A stretch of 64,000 bases of DNA from Styela clava (Eukaryota; Chordata; Ascidiacea; Stolidobranchia; Styelidae): positions 2,914,001-2,978,000 of the forward strand of contig NC_135260.1 of the NCBI RefSeq assembly GCF_964204865.1, written 5' to 3'. Below, piece after piece: positions 35,101 through 44,892 of the stretch. The position numbers and the translations under genes were made by a program. A model generated the notes under the pieces. It did no database searches, had not been told where the DNA came from, and saw nothing but the letters and a program-made list of their open reading frames with translations. Every line of letters begins with the position of its first letter. Position 1 is the first letter of the stretch.

Positions 35101-37656
35101 TTGATGAGGAAGATACCACGCTTTACCAATGGGTGCTTCAAATTCATCAGCAGGAATTTTCCTTGCCCATCCTTTCTTTATAAATTCAGCCATGGTACTG
35201 CAATATTTGTCCCTTAGAACATCATTCCTCAACAAGCGTTTTCCCAAATTGTTGGTTCTTCTCATAACTGCATCACGATTATTAGGAAATTCAGGACATC
35301 CCGGTTTCCATGGTAACGGAGATTGGTAATGTCCATCCACCATCTTTATATTATCTTCCATCAGTTGTAATGCATACTTATCTTCTCTTGACAATGTTGG
35401 TGCGGGAGTCAATGATATATCTTTGAAATCCGTTTCCCACATCTCTCGAATTTGTTGTTGAAGATCTTCACTTTTCACTTCAACATGATTAACATGTACA
35501 TGAAAACTTTCTTTCCCAGAAGCTTTATTAAAGGCAGGCCCGACCAGTGACCAACCAAGAATACTTCTTTTTGCAACTGGTTCATTTGTAGTACCACGTC
35601 TTTCATCTTTCACCCAGAATACTTCAGGTACATTCACGCCAATCATGAGCATCACTCTTTCATCTGGTAATTTTGGAAATTCAATACCCTCGAGATATTC
35701 ATGCCTTTGTAATTCAATCCTTTTAGGTAATTTATTCGGTACTGTCGGAATTTCATCCACAGTGAGCACACGATGTAAGGTCACACAACCTTCCCCTTTC
35801 AGTGGTTTAACAGTTAAGTCAAGAGCGAATCCATCTTGTTTCTGTGGATTCGGTGTGTTTACAGTAGTAATGGAATAACTCATTGGTTCACCATCCATCT
35901 CTAAAAGTTCCATCAATCTTTTATCACATAGACAAGAGGTGCTTCCCTCGTCTAGGAAACAGTATACTTCAATTTCTCTACCTTGAGGTGAGGATACTTT
36001 CACTGGAACTATATTCAAGTATACTCCAGCTGAATTTCTGGTATAGTTCGTTAAGGTCGATCCCGATGTAGCAGTTTGAGTAGCGGAACTTGTACTTTGC
36101 TCTTTTCGCTTAGTATCTGCAACATTTCGATGAAGCATTCTATGATGTCTGCCTCCACATCCTCTCTCAGTACATGCAGGATTCTTACGACATTGCCGTG
36201 CCATATGACCAATGTATAAACAGTTTCTGCAAATATGAAATTCACGAATTGTAGCCTCGCGTTCACATGCAGATTTTCTTTCAAACTCTGGACAATGAAT
36301 AAGAAGATGATCTTTTGAACAGATAACACATCTGTATCTATTTCTCACAAATGTACCTTTTCTCTCGGTAGATTGTTCAGGTTTGCCATCACCACTTGTT
36401 GAAGTAGAATTTGCATAAATTCTCTTCTTTTGAGGGTGTTTAGCCTTTTCCCTCTCTTTATGAGCTCTCATAGCTTTGCCCATCGATGATTGTGCCGTAA
36501 TTGCTGCTTTCTTGACAAACTTTAAAAGATGTTCAAATTTTAGTTCAATGTTTCTATTCTCATAATCTGCTGCCTCTTCTTCCCATTTATTATGGTACTT
36601 CAGGGGTAATCTACATGAAAGTTGAGCAATATTGTCAAAATTATTTAGATCTGAATATTGCTTCCAATGCGACAGCGTTAGGTAACATTCTTCCATTTTA
36701 TGAGAAAGATCCAGAAGACTATCTCGATCATCTGGTTTCAACATTGGACCATGTACTAACTCTTCCATATAAGTTCTAGCAATCAACAATGGTCGTCCGT
36801 AAGCTTCTCTTAGAAGTCTCTTTGCTAAAGTCAATCCTTCTGTAGGAGGATATACCGAACATTGACGAATCAATTCTCTTGCTTTACCTTTGCAAAACTG
36901 TTGCAAGTAAGTAAGTCTCAGATTGTCATCTGAAATCTTGTTCTCAATATTTATCTTGAAACTATTCATGAATCTTGTATATTCTTCATGAGAACCATGA
37001 AACGAAAGTAATTCTGGTTTAGGTAAATCTACCATGTCACGCATTGTAGATGTCATAGTAGCAAGAATTGTGCCAACATCTTGTGATGGCATATTAGGTA
37101 CTTCTACAGGACTCACCAAATTAGCCTGTCTCGTTCCACCTTGTCTAGTTCGAAATTCTTGATTAACGGGATTCATCACTTCCGCAACCACTTCCTGGAC
37201 CGGATCCAGGGATAATCTAACTTGTGGCTCTCTAGGAGGCACAATACAATTGGTTTGACCCACTTGAGGTATGTTTACTTCAGCCCGTGCTGCTTCACAT
37301 TCTACCAATTGTGCTATCGGTGGTCCAGAATCCATTTCTTGAAACTGAACCCTTTCATTGCGATTAGAGCCTATTTCCCACACTTCCGCCTCTACACATG
37401 CGGCTTGATATTCGTGTATAGCTTGTACTCGCCTTATTTCTCTCTCTGATGCTGATTTTAATTCTTCAGCTTGCCGTTTCTTTTCTTCGGCTTGCCGATT
37501 CATTTCTTCCGTATTTCGTTCAGCCTGTTCTAGCTCTGACAGTTGCTTCATTTTCAATTTTGCAAGTTCTCTGACAGCTATTGCCTCAGTTCTCTTGTAA
37601 CTGGAACTTGTACTTTTGTAACTCGATGCTGTCCTTGCAGATCGAGGTCTTGACAT
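32104..37656 (-). CDS. BEL/Pao Gag-Pol polyprotein, 1850-codon main open frame
   Basis: The polyprotein would provide the capsid-like, protease, reverse transcriptase, RNase H and integrase activities for retrotransposition. By residue of this open frame: coiled-coil region ~25-85; DUF1759-type Gag domain ~205-345; Cys/His knuckles ~450-515 (CVICSKDHLLIHC; CRNCLYIGHMARQC); aspartic protease with DEGSTSCLCD ~570; reverse transcriptase with YIDDFLLG ~986; RNase H-like HHFGDASQVAYGS ~1160; integrase zinc module (YHKSSHHCGA, CIFCKK) ~1490-1520; integrase core with Asp in GVDNFGP, Asp in CDNGSN and Glu in FGGFYERL, about 1555-1667; and a DUF5641-type C-terminus ~1745-1845. No internal stop. The Met at 37656 is only the first in this frame. 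The frame is open upstream to about 37790, where it meets the N-terminal piece in another frame. Confidence 0.93.
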   Translation of the reverse strand: MSRPRSARTASSYKSTSSSYKRTEAIAVRELAKLKMKQLSELEQAERNTEEMNRQAEEKKRQAEELKSASEREIRRVQAIHEYQAACVEAEVWEIGSNRNERVQFQEMDSGPPIAQLVECEAARAEVNIPQVGQTNCIVPPREPQVRLSLDPVQEVVAEVMNPVNQEFRTRQGGTRQANLVSPVEVPNMPSQDVGTILATMTSTMRDMVDLPKPELLSFHGSHEEYTRFMNSFKINIENKISDDNLRLTYLQQFCKGKARELIRQCSVYPPTEGLTLAKRLLREAYGRPLLIARTYMEELVHGPMLKPDDRDSLLDLSHKMEECYLTLSHWKQYSDLNNFDNIAQLSCRLPLKYHNKWEEEAADYENRNIELKFEHLLKFVKKAAITAQSSMGKAMRAHKEREKAKHPQKKRIYANSTSTSGDGKPEQSTERKGTFVRNRYRCVICSKDHLLIHCPEFERKSACEREATIREFHICRNCLYIGHMARQCRKNPACTERGCGGRHHRMLHRNVADTKRKEQSTSSATQTATSGSTLTNYTRNSAGVYLNIVPVKVSSPQGREIEVYCFLDEGSTSCLCDKRLMELLEMDGEPMSYSITTVNTPNPQKQDGFALDLTVKPLKGEGCVTLHRVLTVDEIPTVPNKLPKRIELQRHEYLEGIEFPKLPDERVMLMIGVNVPEVFWVKDERRGTTNEPVAKRSILGWSLVGPAFNKASGKESFHVHVNHVEVKSEDLQQQIREMWETDFKDISLTPAPTLSREDKYALQLMEDNIKMVDGHYQSPLPWKPGCPEFPNNRDAVMRRTNNLGKRLLRNDVLRDKYCSTMAEFIKKGWARKIPADEFEAPIGKAWYLPHQPVTSEQKPGKVRLVFDAGARYLNTSLNDQLLQGPDMANGLLSVLLRFRMYEYGITADIEAMFLQARVTPRDVDALRFLFWPDGDLTKTPVDHQMLVHCFGNTSSPFCANYCLRRTAEDFGKDFPSDISDNIKDNSYIDDFLLGADSISEGKRIVKQTSELTECGGFHLNKWRSNSEEIISCVPEKDRAQIQANVNLDPNRVERVLGVVWFVIEDCFGFNTKLKTKPATKRGVLAILSSVFDPMGIVSPVILQARLIFQELCRQQLGWDETIGENEQIAWESWTKALPELSEVKLPRYIKPNSFGVIVSQELHHFGDASQVAYGSVSYLRLTDENGQIHCSFLLGKSRLCPIKTICSLPRLEITAAALCVRVDKFLRRQLKFEKNVKSIFWSDSTATIQSIYNSSKRFPTFIANRLAKIEEGSEPHQWHYVPSELNPADYASRGMTAKKLIAKKSWLQGPEFLYQNEENWPQMPVKLPDLPLEFILKKPINVLVNLVTENEPLDKFINYYSSWYKLKKATAWIIRFKIYLQAKPTVQKGELQTEELRSSENELIKYLQNRELNKVIAKLQNSDVQGKSVLRNLKIAPSMQKLNPVLIEGILRVGGRLQNAPIEFDLKHPIILPSNHHITQLIVREYHKSSHHCGASHTWNLLRQKFWIINGAVVVKRNIRNCIFCKKRNASMGKQFMADLPKERVTPDQPPFTCVGVDNFGPLLVKQGRSSVKRWGLIITCATTRAVHLEIVHSMDVNSFINGLRRFIARRGKMSTIICDNGSNFTAGNKVLKKEIQIWNSSKMGEFCRQSDIIFKFNPPTASHFGGFYERLIRSARKILTALLHDQLVTDEALSTIFCEVESQLNSRPLTPISMDPLDEEPLSPNHLLLLKHKANLPPGIFDKKDCYARRRWRQIQYLADQFWIRWSREVLVNLQARHKWLKKEDNFKVNDLVLLVDNTIPRGKWLTGRIMEVIPDKFGAVRQVTVKTSHGFLRRPIAKLCMIQRADE

Positions 37657-37676
37657 ATTAGATGATTTTCTACTAT

Positions 37677-37922
37677 CTATAGATTGTGGTTTTGATGGAG
37701 GATTCTCAACGATTTGTGTGCTTTCTTGTCTGGAAAGCCACTCTTCAACATGTGCCTTAAACTCTTCATATCCATAACTTTCTCTCTAACTAACTTTGGA
37801 TTCAACATCAATTCTTCTGCTGATCTATACTGACCATTCAGATCAGCCAATAAACGTTCCAGTTCTTCCTTTGAAACTGGTTTTGCAGCCATTTCGACTT
37901 TTAAGTGACTTTCTTCACTCAA
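37677..37922 (-). CDS. BEL/Pao Gag N-terminal piece, out of frame with main ORF
   Basis: This short frame starts MSEESHLKVEMAAKP and reads a plausible Gag N-terminus (EELERLLADLNGQYRSAEEL). Around 37765-37790 protein-like coding passes to the frame of the main ORF, one base earlier, so after that point the last ~25 residues here look like out-of-frame read-through. A one-base deletion in this copy is the simplest explanation. A programmed shift is possible, but no classic slippery heptamer is visible. Confidence 0.7.
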   Translation of the reverse strand: MSEESHLKVEMAAKPVSKEELERLLADLNGQYRSAEELMLNPKLVREKVMDMKSLRHMLKSGFPDKKAHKSLRILHQNHNL

Positions 37923-38027
37923 TCTAGGATCAATTGAAAAGTTTGATATCTTTCAATTGCTGCTTACAATACTCTGGTTTGATTTCGAAATAGAAAACTT
38001 CAGTTTTCCTACATTCGAAAACTTTAA

Positions 38028-39114
38028 TGTTGCGCTCGATTCTATGTAGCCTGGTTACTTCTCACGCACATTAAGAGATTGGAGACTTCAAAAACGCGTC
38101 CCAATACCCCAGTCCTGACCCCAAACCTATATCGGTTAATTGTTACAACTAGTCCGTGCTTCCAAGCAATTAAAGTCTGTAAACAACGGTTAAAGTGCCG
38201 CCAGATTCTTCTGTGCCTTTCAAATGCTGCCCCAATATAATTCAACTTGAAACCGGTGAATATCTTTAATAACAATCAACAGACACTTCAAATCAAATCT
38301 CGTACATGAATCAGGAAAATAGAACTTGCCGGGTACCGGAAACGAAACGTTGTTAATGGAACGTAACGTAAATCTTGATACCGGGTATGAGGAACGTAAA
38401 GGTACGTTGTTAATGGAACGTAACGTAACGTTGTTAAAGGAACGGTTTTCTGCCAAAATAATAGATAAAACTAAATAGCTTATATGGCACAATTAATCAA
38501 ATGTAACAGCATTACCATTTTTACAAGCAATAACAATTCACATCAATTAGCAGATAACCATATGTCACAATTATGTACAGATTAAATCACATAGGATAAA
38601 ATAGTATTCACAATACTAAAATACAGAATAAATCATACAAGATAAAACAATATTTACATACCGAATGTTTAGGATCTCCAGGCAACTCAATTCAACAATT
38701 TATAATCCAAAGTAAATACAACTTAACTTATGTGACTAAATACAAGAAACAGCATTTATCATTCTATTTGGACTATATTACAACCCTAACCTGTATCCCT
38801 ACATTATATTACCACTCCAGTATGAACCGTTGATTTTAAACCCAATTAATAACTTCAATTCGAATCGTTTATCCTAACCGCAATAGTAAACCCAATATTA
38901 AACACGATAAACAACTACTAGCGCAATAGATTACACTGTATACAAGGACAGAAGGTGCCAACTCATCGAAGCAGCGTGGCGATAATTTAGAATTCCCGGG
39001 ATTAATCGAGAAACAGGACTCTGTCGCAATAATGCTGCGTCGATACGTTTGCAACGTCTGCGTAACAACGTAAAACGTCATCAAATTAGAAACACGTTAT
39101 GATTCTCGCTAACA
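38028..39114 (-). repeat. BEL/Pao 5' LTR
   Basis: 1087 bp, offset exactly 7108 bp from the 3' LTR, one base different. It would hold the element promoter on the minus strand. The bases just inside it (TTAAAGTTTTCGAATG on the minus strand) do not match the usual TGG start of a tRNA-primed site. Confidence 0.95.
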
Positions 39115-40091
39115 ACAACCTTTAATACTCTCTGATGGAAGAAATCGCTAGAACGGTCAATTTTCTCTTTTTTGTTTTCAGATTTCAAACAAAACAGTTA
39201 TATATTTCTGCAAACAATATCAACAATATGAAACTACTACTAAGCTCTCACCGTATTAACGTCTCTCCAAGTAGGTTTCCCGTCGCAAACCAGCATTTCT
39301 CACCTGTTGTGTGAAGCTCAAAATTATAAATCGAGCAAATTGTTTCTTTTAAAATAGGTTTATGGCAGATAAACGAAAATTGTTTCTAAACGTTTTTCAT
39401 AACGAGACTAATTCAGTACCTAATTTTTCATAGCGCGCATTCGCCCGTTCTATTTTTAATTTCATACTGCTACTCACGCAATGCGAACTATTTTCCCCGA
39501 TGATGATTGCTCAAATCAAACTTGAATTATTACACCCGCCATTGGGGAAACTAATAATGTTTAGCGGTCGTGTGGGCATGGCCTAAGATCTGAGCTATAC
39601 CCACGATTCAACTTCTGCTTTCTCAAAATATTTTTATATTTATTTTTATTTTTTGCGAGCAATGAAATCAGGAAAGTCGAATTATACCATAGTTTGTTGA
39701 TTTGATTTGGCTTTCGTTCGGATTCAGATTGGTTCATCAATTCTTATTTGACATTTCACACGCCTCTCTACCCAAACGAAACTATCCGTGAACGGTCCAT
39801 GATACGTAATCAGCTGCCATATTTTGATGGGCAGCAATATTGTTGATTCGGCTTTGCTCATTCAGTATACAACATTCTAGGTGAGTTGGTAGGTATAAAA
39901 TCAAACCCGAGATTTTTACCCCGCAATACCAAACTATTCGAGTCCAACCGACCCAATGGACCACCAAATTCGCTAATCTACAACCAAATTTTTTCGTCTG
40001 AACATAATGATTTGAGTATTACGATACCAGAAATTCAGGCTCAAAAACCAAAAGATTCCGTGATCTTCTCCTCGGATCTGATTGTCTAATC

Positions 40092-42315
40092 CAGAGGCGT
40101 GCAACATACGGCCCGCGGGCCACAGCACGGCCCGCGGTACCTATTTATGTGGCCCGCTACAAACTTCTTACTTCGTAGCCTATTAATTTAAAAAACTTTT
40201 TCTGAATTGTAACGACATTATTGGCATTTTTGACTACAGTAGAAGTCTATAAGACTACATCACACTGCGATTTATTCTGTCTACAGTACTGTGACGACGA
40301 CCCATTGTTGCAATATAATGTGCATTGTATGAATACTGCCCCGTTCTGGCAGTGGTACCGGTACGTGATCTTACTTTATGGTTACAGGTTAATATACGAA
40401 AAAGCTTAACAAAGTTCAAATGTATACCAGTAAGGAAAGGAAAGTTGATTATGAAGGGCGCAAGTTCAACAATGAGTGGTGTGTGAAATACTTCATTGTG
40501 CAACACAATCAAGATGTAGTTTGCCTGATTTGCCAAAGCGCTATAGCAGTAATGCAGCAGTACAATATCAAGCGACACTATTGTACAAAACACTCAGCTA
40601 GCTACGATAGCATTGTGGGTCAATCATGGGTTGACAAAATGCAGCAAATGAAAAAGTCTTTGAGCAAACAGCAAGTGGTATTTCATGGTTACAAGAAGGA
40701 AACTGAGTTAGTTACAAAACTGAGCTTTAAGATAGCTGAAGCAATTGCCGAAAATGGAAAGCCGTACAGCGATGGTGAATTCATTAAGAATTGTGTGGAG
40801 ATATTCATCGAAAATGTATCCCCAGAAGAGAAGAATTTGGTGGAGCAAATAAGTCTGTCTCGTTTTACTGTGGCTCGTCGAATAGATGATCTATCGGAAA
40901 ACATCGAAGTTTCTCTAAAAGACAGGATGAGCAAATTATCCGCTTTTAGTATCGCTTTGGACGAGAGTACAGACTTGAGCGATACTGCCCAGCTAGTCGT
41001 TTTCATACGAGGAGTAACAGATAATTTTGAAGTAACTGAAGAATTTTCAGATATGGCAAGTATGCAATCAACAAAAACTGGTCAAAATATTTGTGAAGAG
41101 GTAACAAAATTGATGAACAACTTTGAAATAGATTCTTCTAAGTTCGTTGGTATCACTACGGATGGAGCACCGTCAATGGTGGGAAAAAACAATGAATTTG
41201 TCAAAAGATTTTTGGATGTTATTGAAACTGAAAATGTATTTGTGAGCCATTGCATCATTCATCAGGAAAGCTTGTGCTCGAAAGTACTGGGTTTTGGTGA
41301 AGTAATGAAAAGCGTTGTTTCGTGTGTTAATTACATTAGATCGCGGGCGTTAAATAATAGGCAGTTCAAGTCGTTTCTGCAAGCACTCAACTCCACTGCA
41401 GTGGGATGGCTAAGCAGATCTGCTACCCTAAAGGTTTTGGAATCTCAAGGAGCTTTTTCAGACTTTTATGAAAAGTAAAGGTCAAGACATTTCCTTTCTC
41501 AAAGACGATGCATGGTTGAACGATTTTGCCTTTTTAACTGACATTACCCATCATCTTTCAGAACTGAATGTGAAGCTGCAAGGACAAGATCAGTTAGTGC
41601 ACAAGATGATCGAACATATTTCCTCATTTCAAGCAAAACTACAACTTTTTCTTCCTTTCACTTTCCTAGTCTGGAGAGCAGAAAAGTTCAAATTCAACTT
41701 TTTAATTGTAAAAAATATGTTAGGACGATTGAAAAGTTAACTTTGGCATTTGAAACTCGTTTTGAAGATTTCAAAAAACACAAAGCCGACGTTCAGCTCT
41801 TTGCTCATCCATTTGACTTGGTTGTGGAGAATACTCGACCTAGCTTTCAATTAGAAATAATAGAATTGCAAGCCAGCGTCGATCTCAAACGAGCCTACCG
41901 TGAAAATGACTTGCTTACTTTTTACAGAAGTCATGTGTATGGAAATTACACAAATCTAGAAAACCATGCGAGAAGAATGATCTCTCTTTTTGGCAGCACA
42001 TACTGCTGTGAGCAGTTTTTTTCAAAAATGAAACTGTTCGAGACAAAATGCAGAAATCAGCTTACAGATGAGCACTTGTCAAGTCAACTTCGAGTTGCTA
42101 CTTCTTCTGTCAAAGCTGACATTGGCAAGATCTCTGGATCGAGAAGATATCAGACATCTCATTACTCACCTACCCAATGAATAAATTGATTGTACGTGCT
42201 GTTTCATTAAATAAATTGTTCATAAAAAATTATATGAGTTGTTCGATGGTCTGGCCCGCGGTATCACAATAATTTTAGTTTGTGGCCCATTGCGCTAAAC
42301 AGTTGCACGCCCCTG
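40092..42315 (+). mobile_element. hAT-superfamily DNA transposon, 2224 bp
   Basis: Terminal inverted repeats CAGAGGCGTGCAAC (left) and, inverted, CAGGGGCGTGCAAC (right) differ at one base. The GGCCCGCGGGCC-rich subterminal sequence is shared by both ends in part. An 8-bp target duplication (GTCTAATC at 40084-40091, CTCTAATC at 42316-42323) has one mismatch. It lies in the first intron of the block B pseudogene; the matching place in block A (about 18880-18930) lacks it. It codes for a broken transposase. Confidence 0.93.
40420..42180 (+). pseudogene. hAT transposase, frame-broken (GTF2IRD2/ZBED-like group)
   Basis: Coding lies in three frame segments: 40420-41478, 41468-41740, 41743-42180. 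The N-terminus has a zinc-finger-like CLICQSAI..H..TKH. The middle has the hAT core (FSIALDESTDLSD, GITTDGAPSMVG, VSHCIIHQESLC), with the DEST Asp expected as a catalytic residue. WLSR follows after what looks like a small internal deletion (LNSTAVGWLSR, where the family has a longer linker). The C-terminus retains the dimerisation part (SLFGSTYCCEQFFSKMK). Two frame changes and the deletion make it inactive. The closest general resemblance is to the GTF2IRD2/ZBED5/FAM200-type domesticated hAT relatives, as a family statement only. Confidence 0.88.
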
Positions 42316-42368
42316 CTCTAATCGAAGATTTAAAATTAAAGCTTTGTATGATACATATCACGTATCTA

Positions 42369-42536
42369 TACATGGTATCTCAAAAGTAAGTATACACTTT
42401 TAAATTTGCTTTTCAGGTACTCAAACAATACCTAAATATTACTGCTTATCCGCGCTATGTTTCACGAAGAAATAAACGCTCTATGATGAGTACGTGAAAC
42501 GCAAATAAAAATTAAAAGTGTTTGAGACACCCTGTA
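42369..42536. mobile_element. Mariner-type MITE, copy 1
   Basis: The left end (CTCAAAAGTAAGTATACACTTT, part of a TACA..-type terminus) and the right end (AAAAGTGTTTGAGACACCCTGTA) form imperfect inverted repeats bounded by TA, as in Tc1/mariner elements. About 168 bp, non-coding. Absent from block A. Confidence 0.65.
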
Positions 42537-43199
42537 GAGGTATTATGATAAAAGAACGACAATTCAGCAAGATATACGGTACGTATGGGGCAACACATAC
42601 GCATTGAATACAAACAATCATCATATATTTTTTGCACAATGACGGTCTCCGCTTTTGGAGTGCAATGAAGATCTAGTTAGATTTTTTCCGTAACTAATCC
42701 CATTTTTAATGAGAGATCGAGGTTTGCCATAACATTACATCGTCATACTGGCCACCTTTACTCCTGATACAAATAAGTAATCCGGGGAGCGACAAACAAG
42801 TGTCTGATTTGGCGATAAAACCCGGGTAAGCAAACCCAACAAAGCATGCACAGTTATACCGACCTTTAATTAATAAACAATCCTCCATCAACAGTATTAA
42901 TCCGATGAAACTGTGTTGAATCGGAATCTTCATTTCTAATCCAAGAATTTCGTCAACTTTATTTCAATGAAAGTCGATTCATGAACAGCGTAGGTTAGAA
43001 TGAAGCTTCAATCTATTTTCATCGGAATATATTCTACACAAGCTCACTCACTCTTCTAAAGCTGAAGAGAAATTGTTCTAACTCTTTTAAATTTTAGGAC
43101 ATGTGTTACGTCACAAAAAAGAGAGTTTGTTAAATGCTTCTCTTTCTATCTTTATGAAACGACGTTGACGACGTCATCACCACACCCGCGAGAGTAATA

Positions 43200-44060
43200 T
43201 TTTGTTGAACTCGTTGGCAAATGTTGTGCCAGGGTTGTGCTAGTTTAAAACGGCAAAGATTTCTATGGTTTATTTCCTGGAATCAAAATGGTCCAAAAAG
43301 TTAAAAACAAGTTGAATATGTTAAAATATTATTTATATCGATTACTCACAGCTGAATCAAAAATATCAGTGATTATTGTTGTGTTATGCAACGTGGCTCC
43401 GCGTTGTCGTCTAATCGCTGAGACTGTTTTCTGCATAGCTATTTTGTTTGCCGTTTATGTAACATTATATGAATTATTATTATCATTACACTGAAATTAT
43501 TTGACTTCCTACAACACATATAGAGGGGGTAAGGGTTGGGGCCACCGTCTCTAGTGATACATACACAATTGCTGTTAGCTTTAGCCGACGTCTGCAATTA
43601 TTTTGTTTTCTATTATAATAAAACAATATAATTATTCAATGTTTTTGATGTCAATTGCACTGGTTCTCAAGCCTAAGCCTTTCCGTGCAGCGGTAATATT
43701 TGGTTTAATTCGTTGGCGAAGGTTAAATTGTGCAAAATTGTTGTTATGCTAGTTCAAAACGGAAAAGGTTTTGAACGTTTAATTCCTGGAATCAATCTGG
43801 TCCAAAAAGTTAAAAACAAGTTGAGCAGGTTAAAATATTATTTATATCGATTACTCAGCGTTGAATCAAAAATATCAGTGGTTAATGTTGTGTTATGTAA
43901 CGTGGATGATTTATCGCTATTTTGTTTGCAGTTTATATAACATCATGTAAGTAAATCAAATTTAACAGTTGATATATCAGTCAAGTACCTGATTATGATA
44001 ATGAACAAAGAACTTTACAGATTTCTATGAAAACTGAGTGAACGCACATGATAATGCAAA
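43200..44060. repeat. Two diverged tandem units upstream of the block B pseudogene
   Basis: Units starting near 43262 and 43775 (about 513 bp) match the units at 19.68-21.33 kb, including TTTATTTCCTGGAATCAA and the CGGTAAT.TTTGGTTTAA segment. They confirm that the tandem array was part of the duplicated block. Confidence 0.65.
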
Positions 44061-44149
44061 AAAAATACCGCAATTTTAGGACGTATAATTTTTCATCTCA
44101 TTTCTCGGGGTAATCTCTTTGTCATTCTGTGGGTTGTTGAATAATGTAA

Positions 44150-44270
44150 AAAAAGCCAAATTTTACTACTCGCCCATACTATATTTCCTGAAGAAATGAA
44201 CGCTCTATGATGAGGACCCAAAAAGCAATTCAAAATTAAAAGTGTATACTTACTTTTGAGACACCCTGTA
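44150..44270. mobile_element. Mariner-type MITE, copy 2 (left end missing)
   Basis: Matches the right two thirds of the MITE at 42.4 kb and ends AAAGTGTATACTTACTTTTG then AGACACCCTGTA. The left terminus is missing. Confidence 0.55.
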
Positions 44271-44514
44271 TACAGTAATCATTTCATATCCGTCTCAACG
44301 AGATATACGTTACCAGCTGATGCCTGCCAACAGTCAACCTAATATTAGGTGCGGCTCCAAAGAATCAATGTCTGTGCACAAGTTTGGTGCGCCTTTGCTA
44401 GTATGAGGTAAACTCGTTTTTATTCGTTTTTATGACAAAAGCGAAGTTATAGCGCTGAAGTTAGTTGCTTTGCCTAACCTAAGTTGGAAATTGAACAGGT
44501 AACAGACAAGGACC

Positions 44515-44775
44515 TTATTACTCATCGATCTTAAGATCGGTAAGTATGTTGATATTTATTACTTATCGATCTTAAGATCGGTAAGTATATTGACAGGTAT
44601 TTGTCTGTATGTATGTCTGTCTGTCTGTTAGATGAACGCGATATCTCGCGAATGCGAGGTTGAATCTGCTCCGAATTTTGCATGTGCATTCATCTTATCT
44701 CGGACCAGAAACCTATTGATTTTGGGCGAATTATGTCGTATAATTAGCGAGTTATCGATCAATTATTGATATAGT
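44515..44775 (+). repeat. Interspersed repeat family R1, copy 2
   Basis: Begins with a palindromic ATCGATCTTAAGATCGGTAA run present twice (44515 and 44565), then GTCTGTCTGTTAGATGAACG and a conserved block ending near the second ATCGAT. Direct relative of 44893-45165 and inverted relative of 8505-8725. Confidence 0.7.
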
Positions 44776-44892
44776 GATCTAGATTTTTGTAAAGCGAGAG
44801 AATTTTGAGACCCGCCGAGTGTGTGTGTGCGATGCGCAGTGCGCAAGTTACAAGAGCGGATGAATCGAAACTGCAGTTTCTGTTTTGGGGGA

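Larger units (their letters stand above)
30920..39114 (-). mobile_element. Full-length BEL/Pao LTR retrotransposon, 8195 bp
   Basis: Two LTRs of 1087 bp (30920-32006 and 38028-39114) start TGT and end ACA and are flanked by a 5-bp target duplication ACAAC (30915-30919 and 39115-39119). I found a single difference between the LTRs (T at 31503, C at 38611), so insertion is recent. The internal region codes on the minus strand for the Gag-Pol set of the BEL/Pao superfamily. It sits in an intron of the block B pseudogene; block A keeps the empty site near 18098-18104. The reading frame is broken once near its start. I see no canonical TGG-starting primer-binding site next to the 5' LTR. Confidence 0.95.
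25291..42933 (-). pseudogene. Pseudogene copy of the Thr-rich C-type-lectin-like gene
   Basis: All seven exons of the block A gene have counterparts: 42933-42864, 39303-39252, 30755-30716, 30435-27374, 27170-27045, 26238-26024, 25490-25291. Lesions seen directly: a 10-bp deletion in exon 2; a 1-nt deletion in exon 4 near 30384-30388, just before the repeats; a TAA in exon 5 at 27070-27072; a TGA in exon 6 at 26204-26206 next to a 6-bp insertion; loss of the exon 6 donor GT (GA at 26023-26022); a helix Cys changed to Tyr; and a 1-nt deletion in exon 7 giving TAA at 25346-25344, which removes the closing Cys. The signal-like exon 1 is still open. Introns hold a BEL element, an hAT and a MITE. 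A residual product starting within exon 4 cannot be excluded but would lack a signal peptide. Confidence 0.85.
23320..44100. repeat. Segmental duplication, block B (expanded by insertions)
   Basis: Partner of 14.19-21.43 kb. It holds the pseudogene copy of the lectin-like gene and, relative to block A, extra DNA: an R2 repeat at 24.85 kb, a ~430-bp intron insertion at 26.57-27.0 kb, a ~90-unit minisatellite, a BEL/Pao element, an hAT element and a mariner-type MITE. The stretch 23320-25290, before the last exon, is non-coding flank like 14190-15572 of block A. Confidence 0.8.

Noticed and set aside
41468..41740. 90-codon open frame as a separate gene
   Set aside because: It is the frame-shifted middle of the hAT transposase and reads continuous family sequence with its neighbours.
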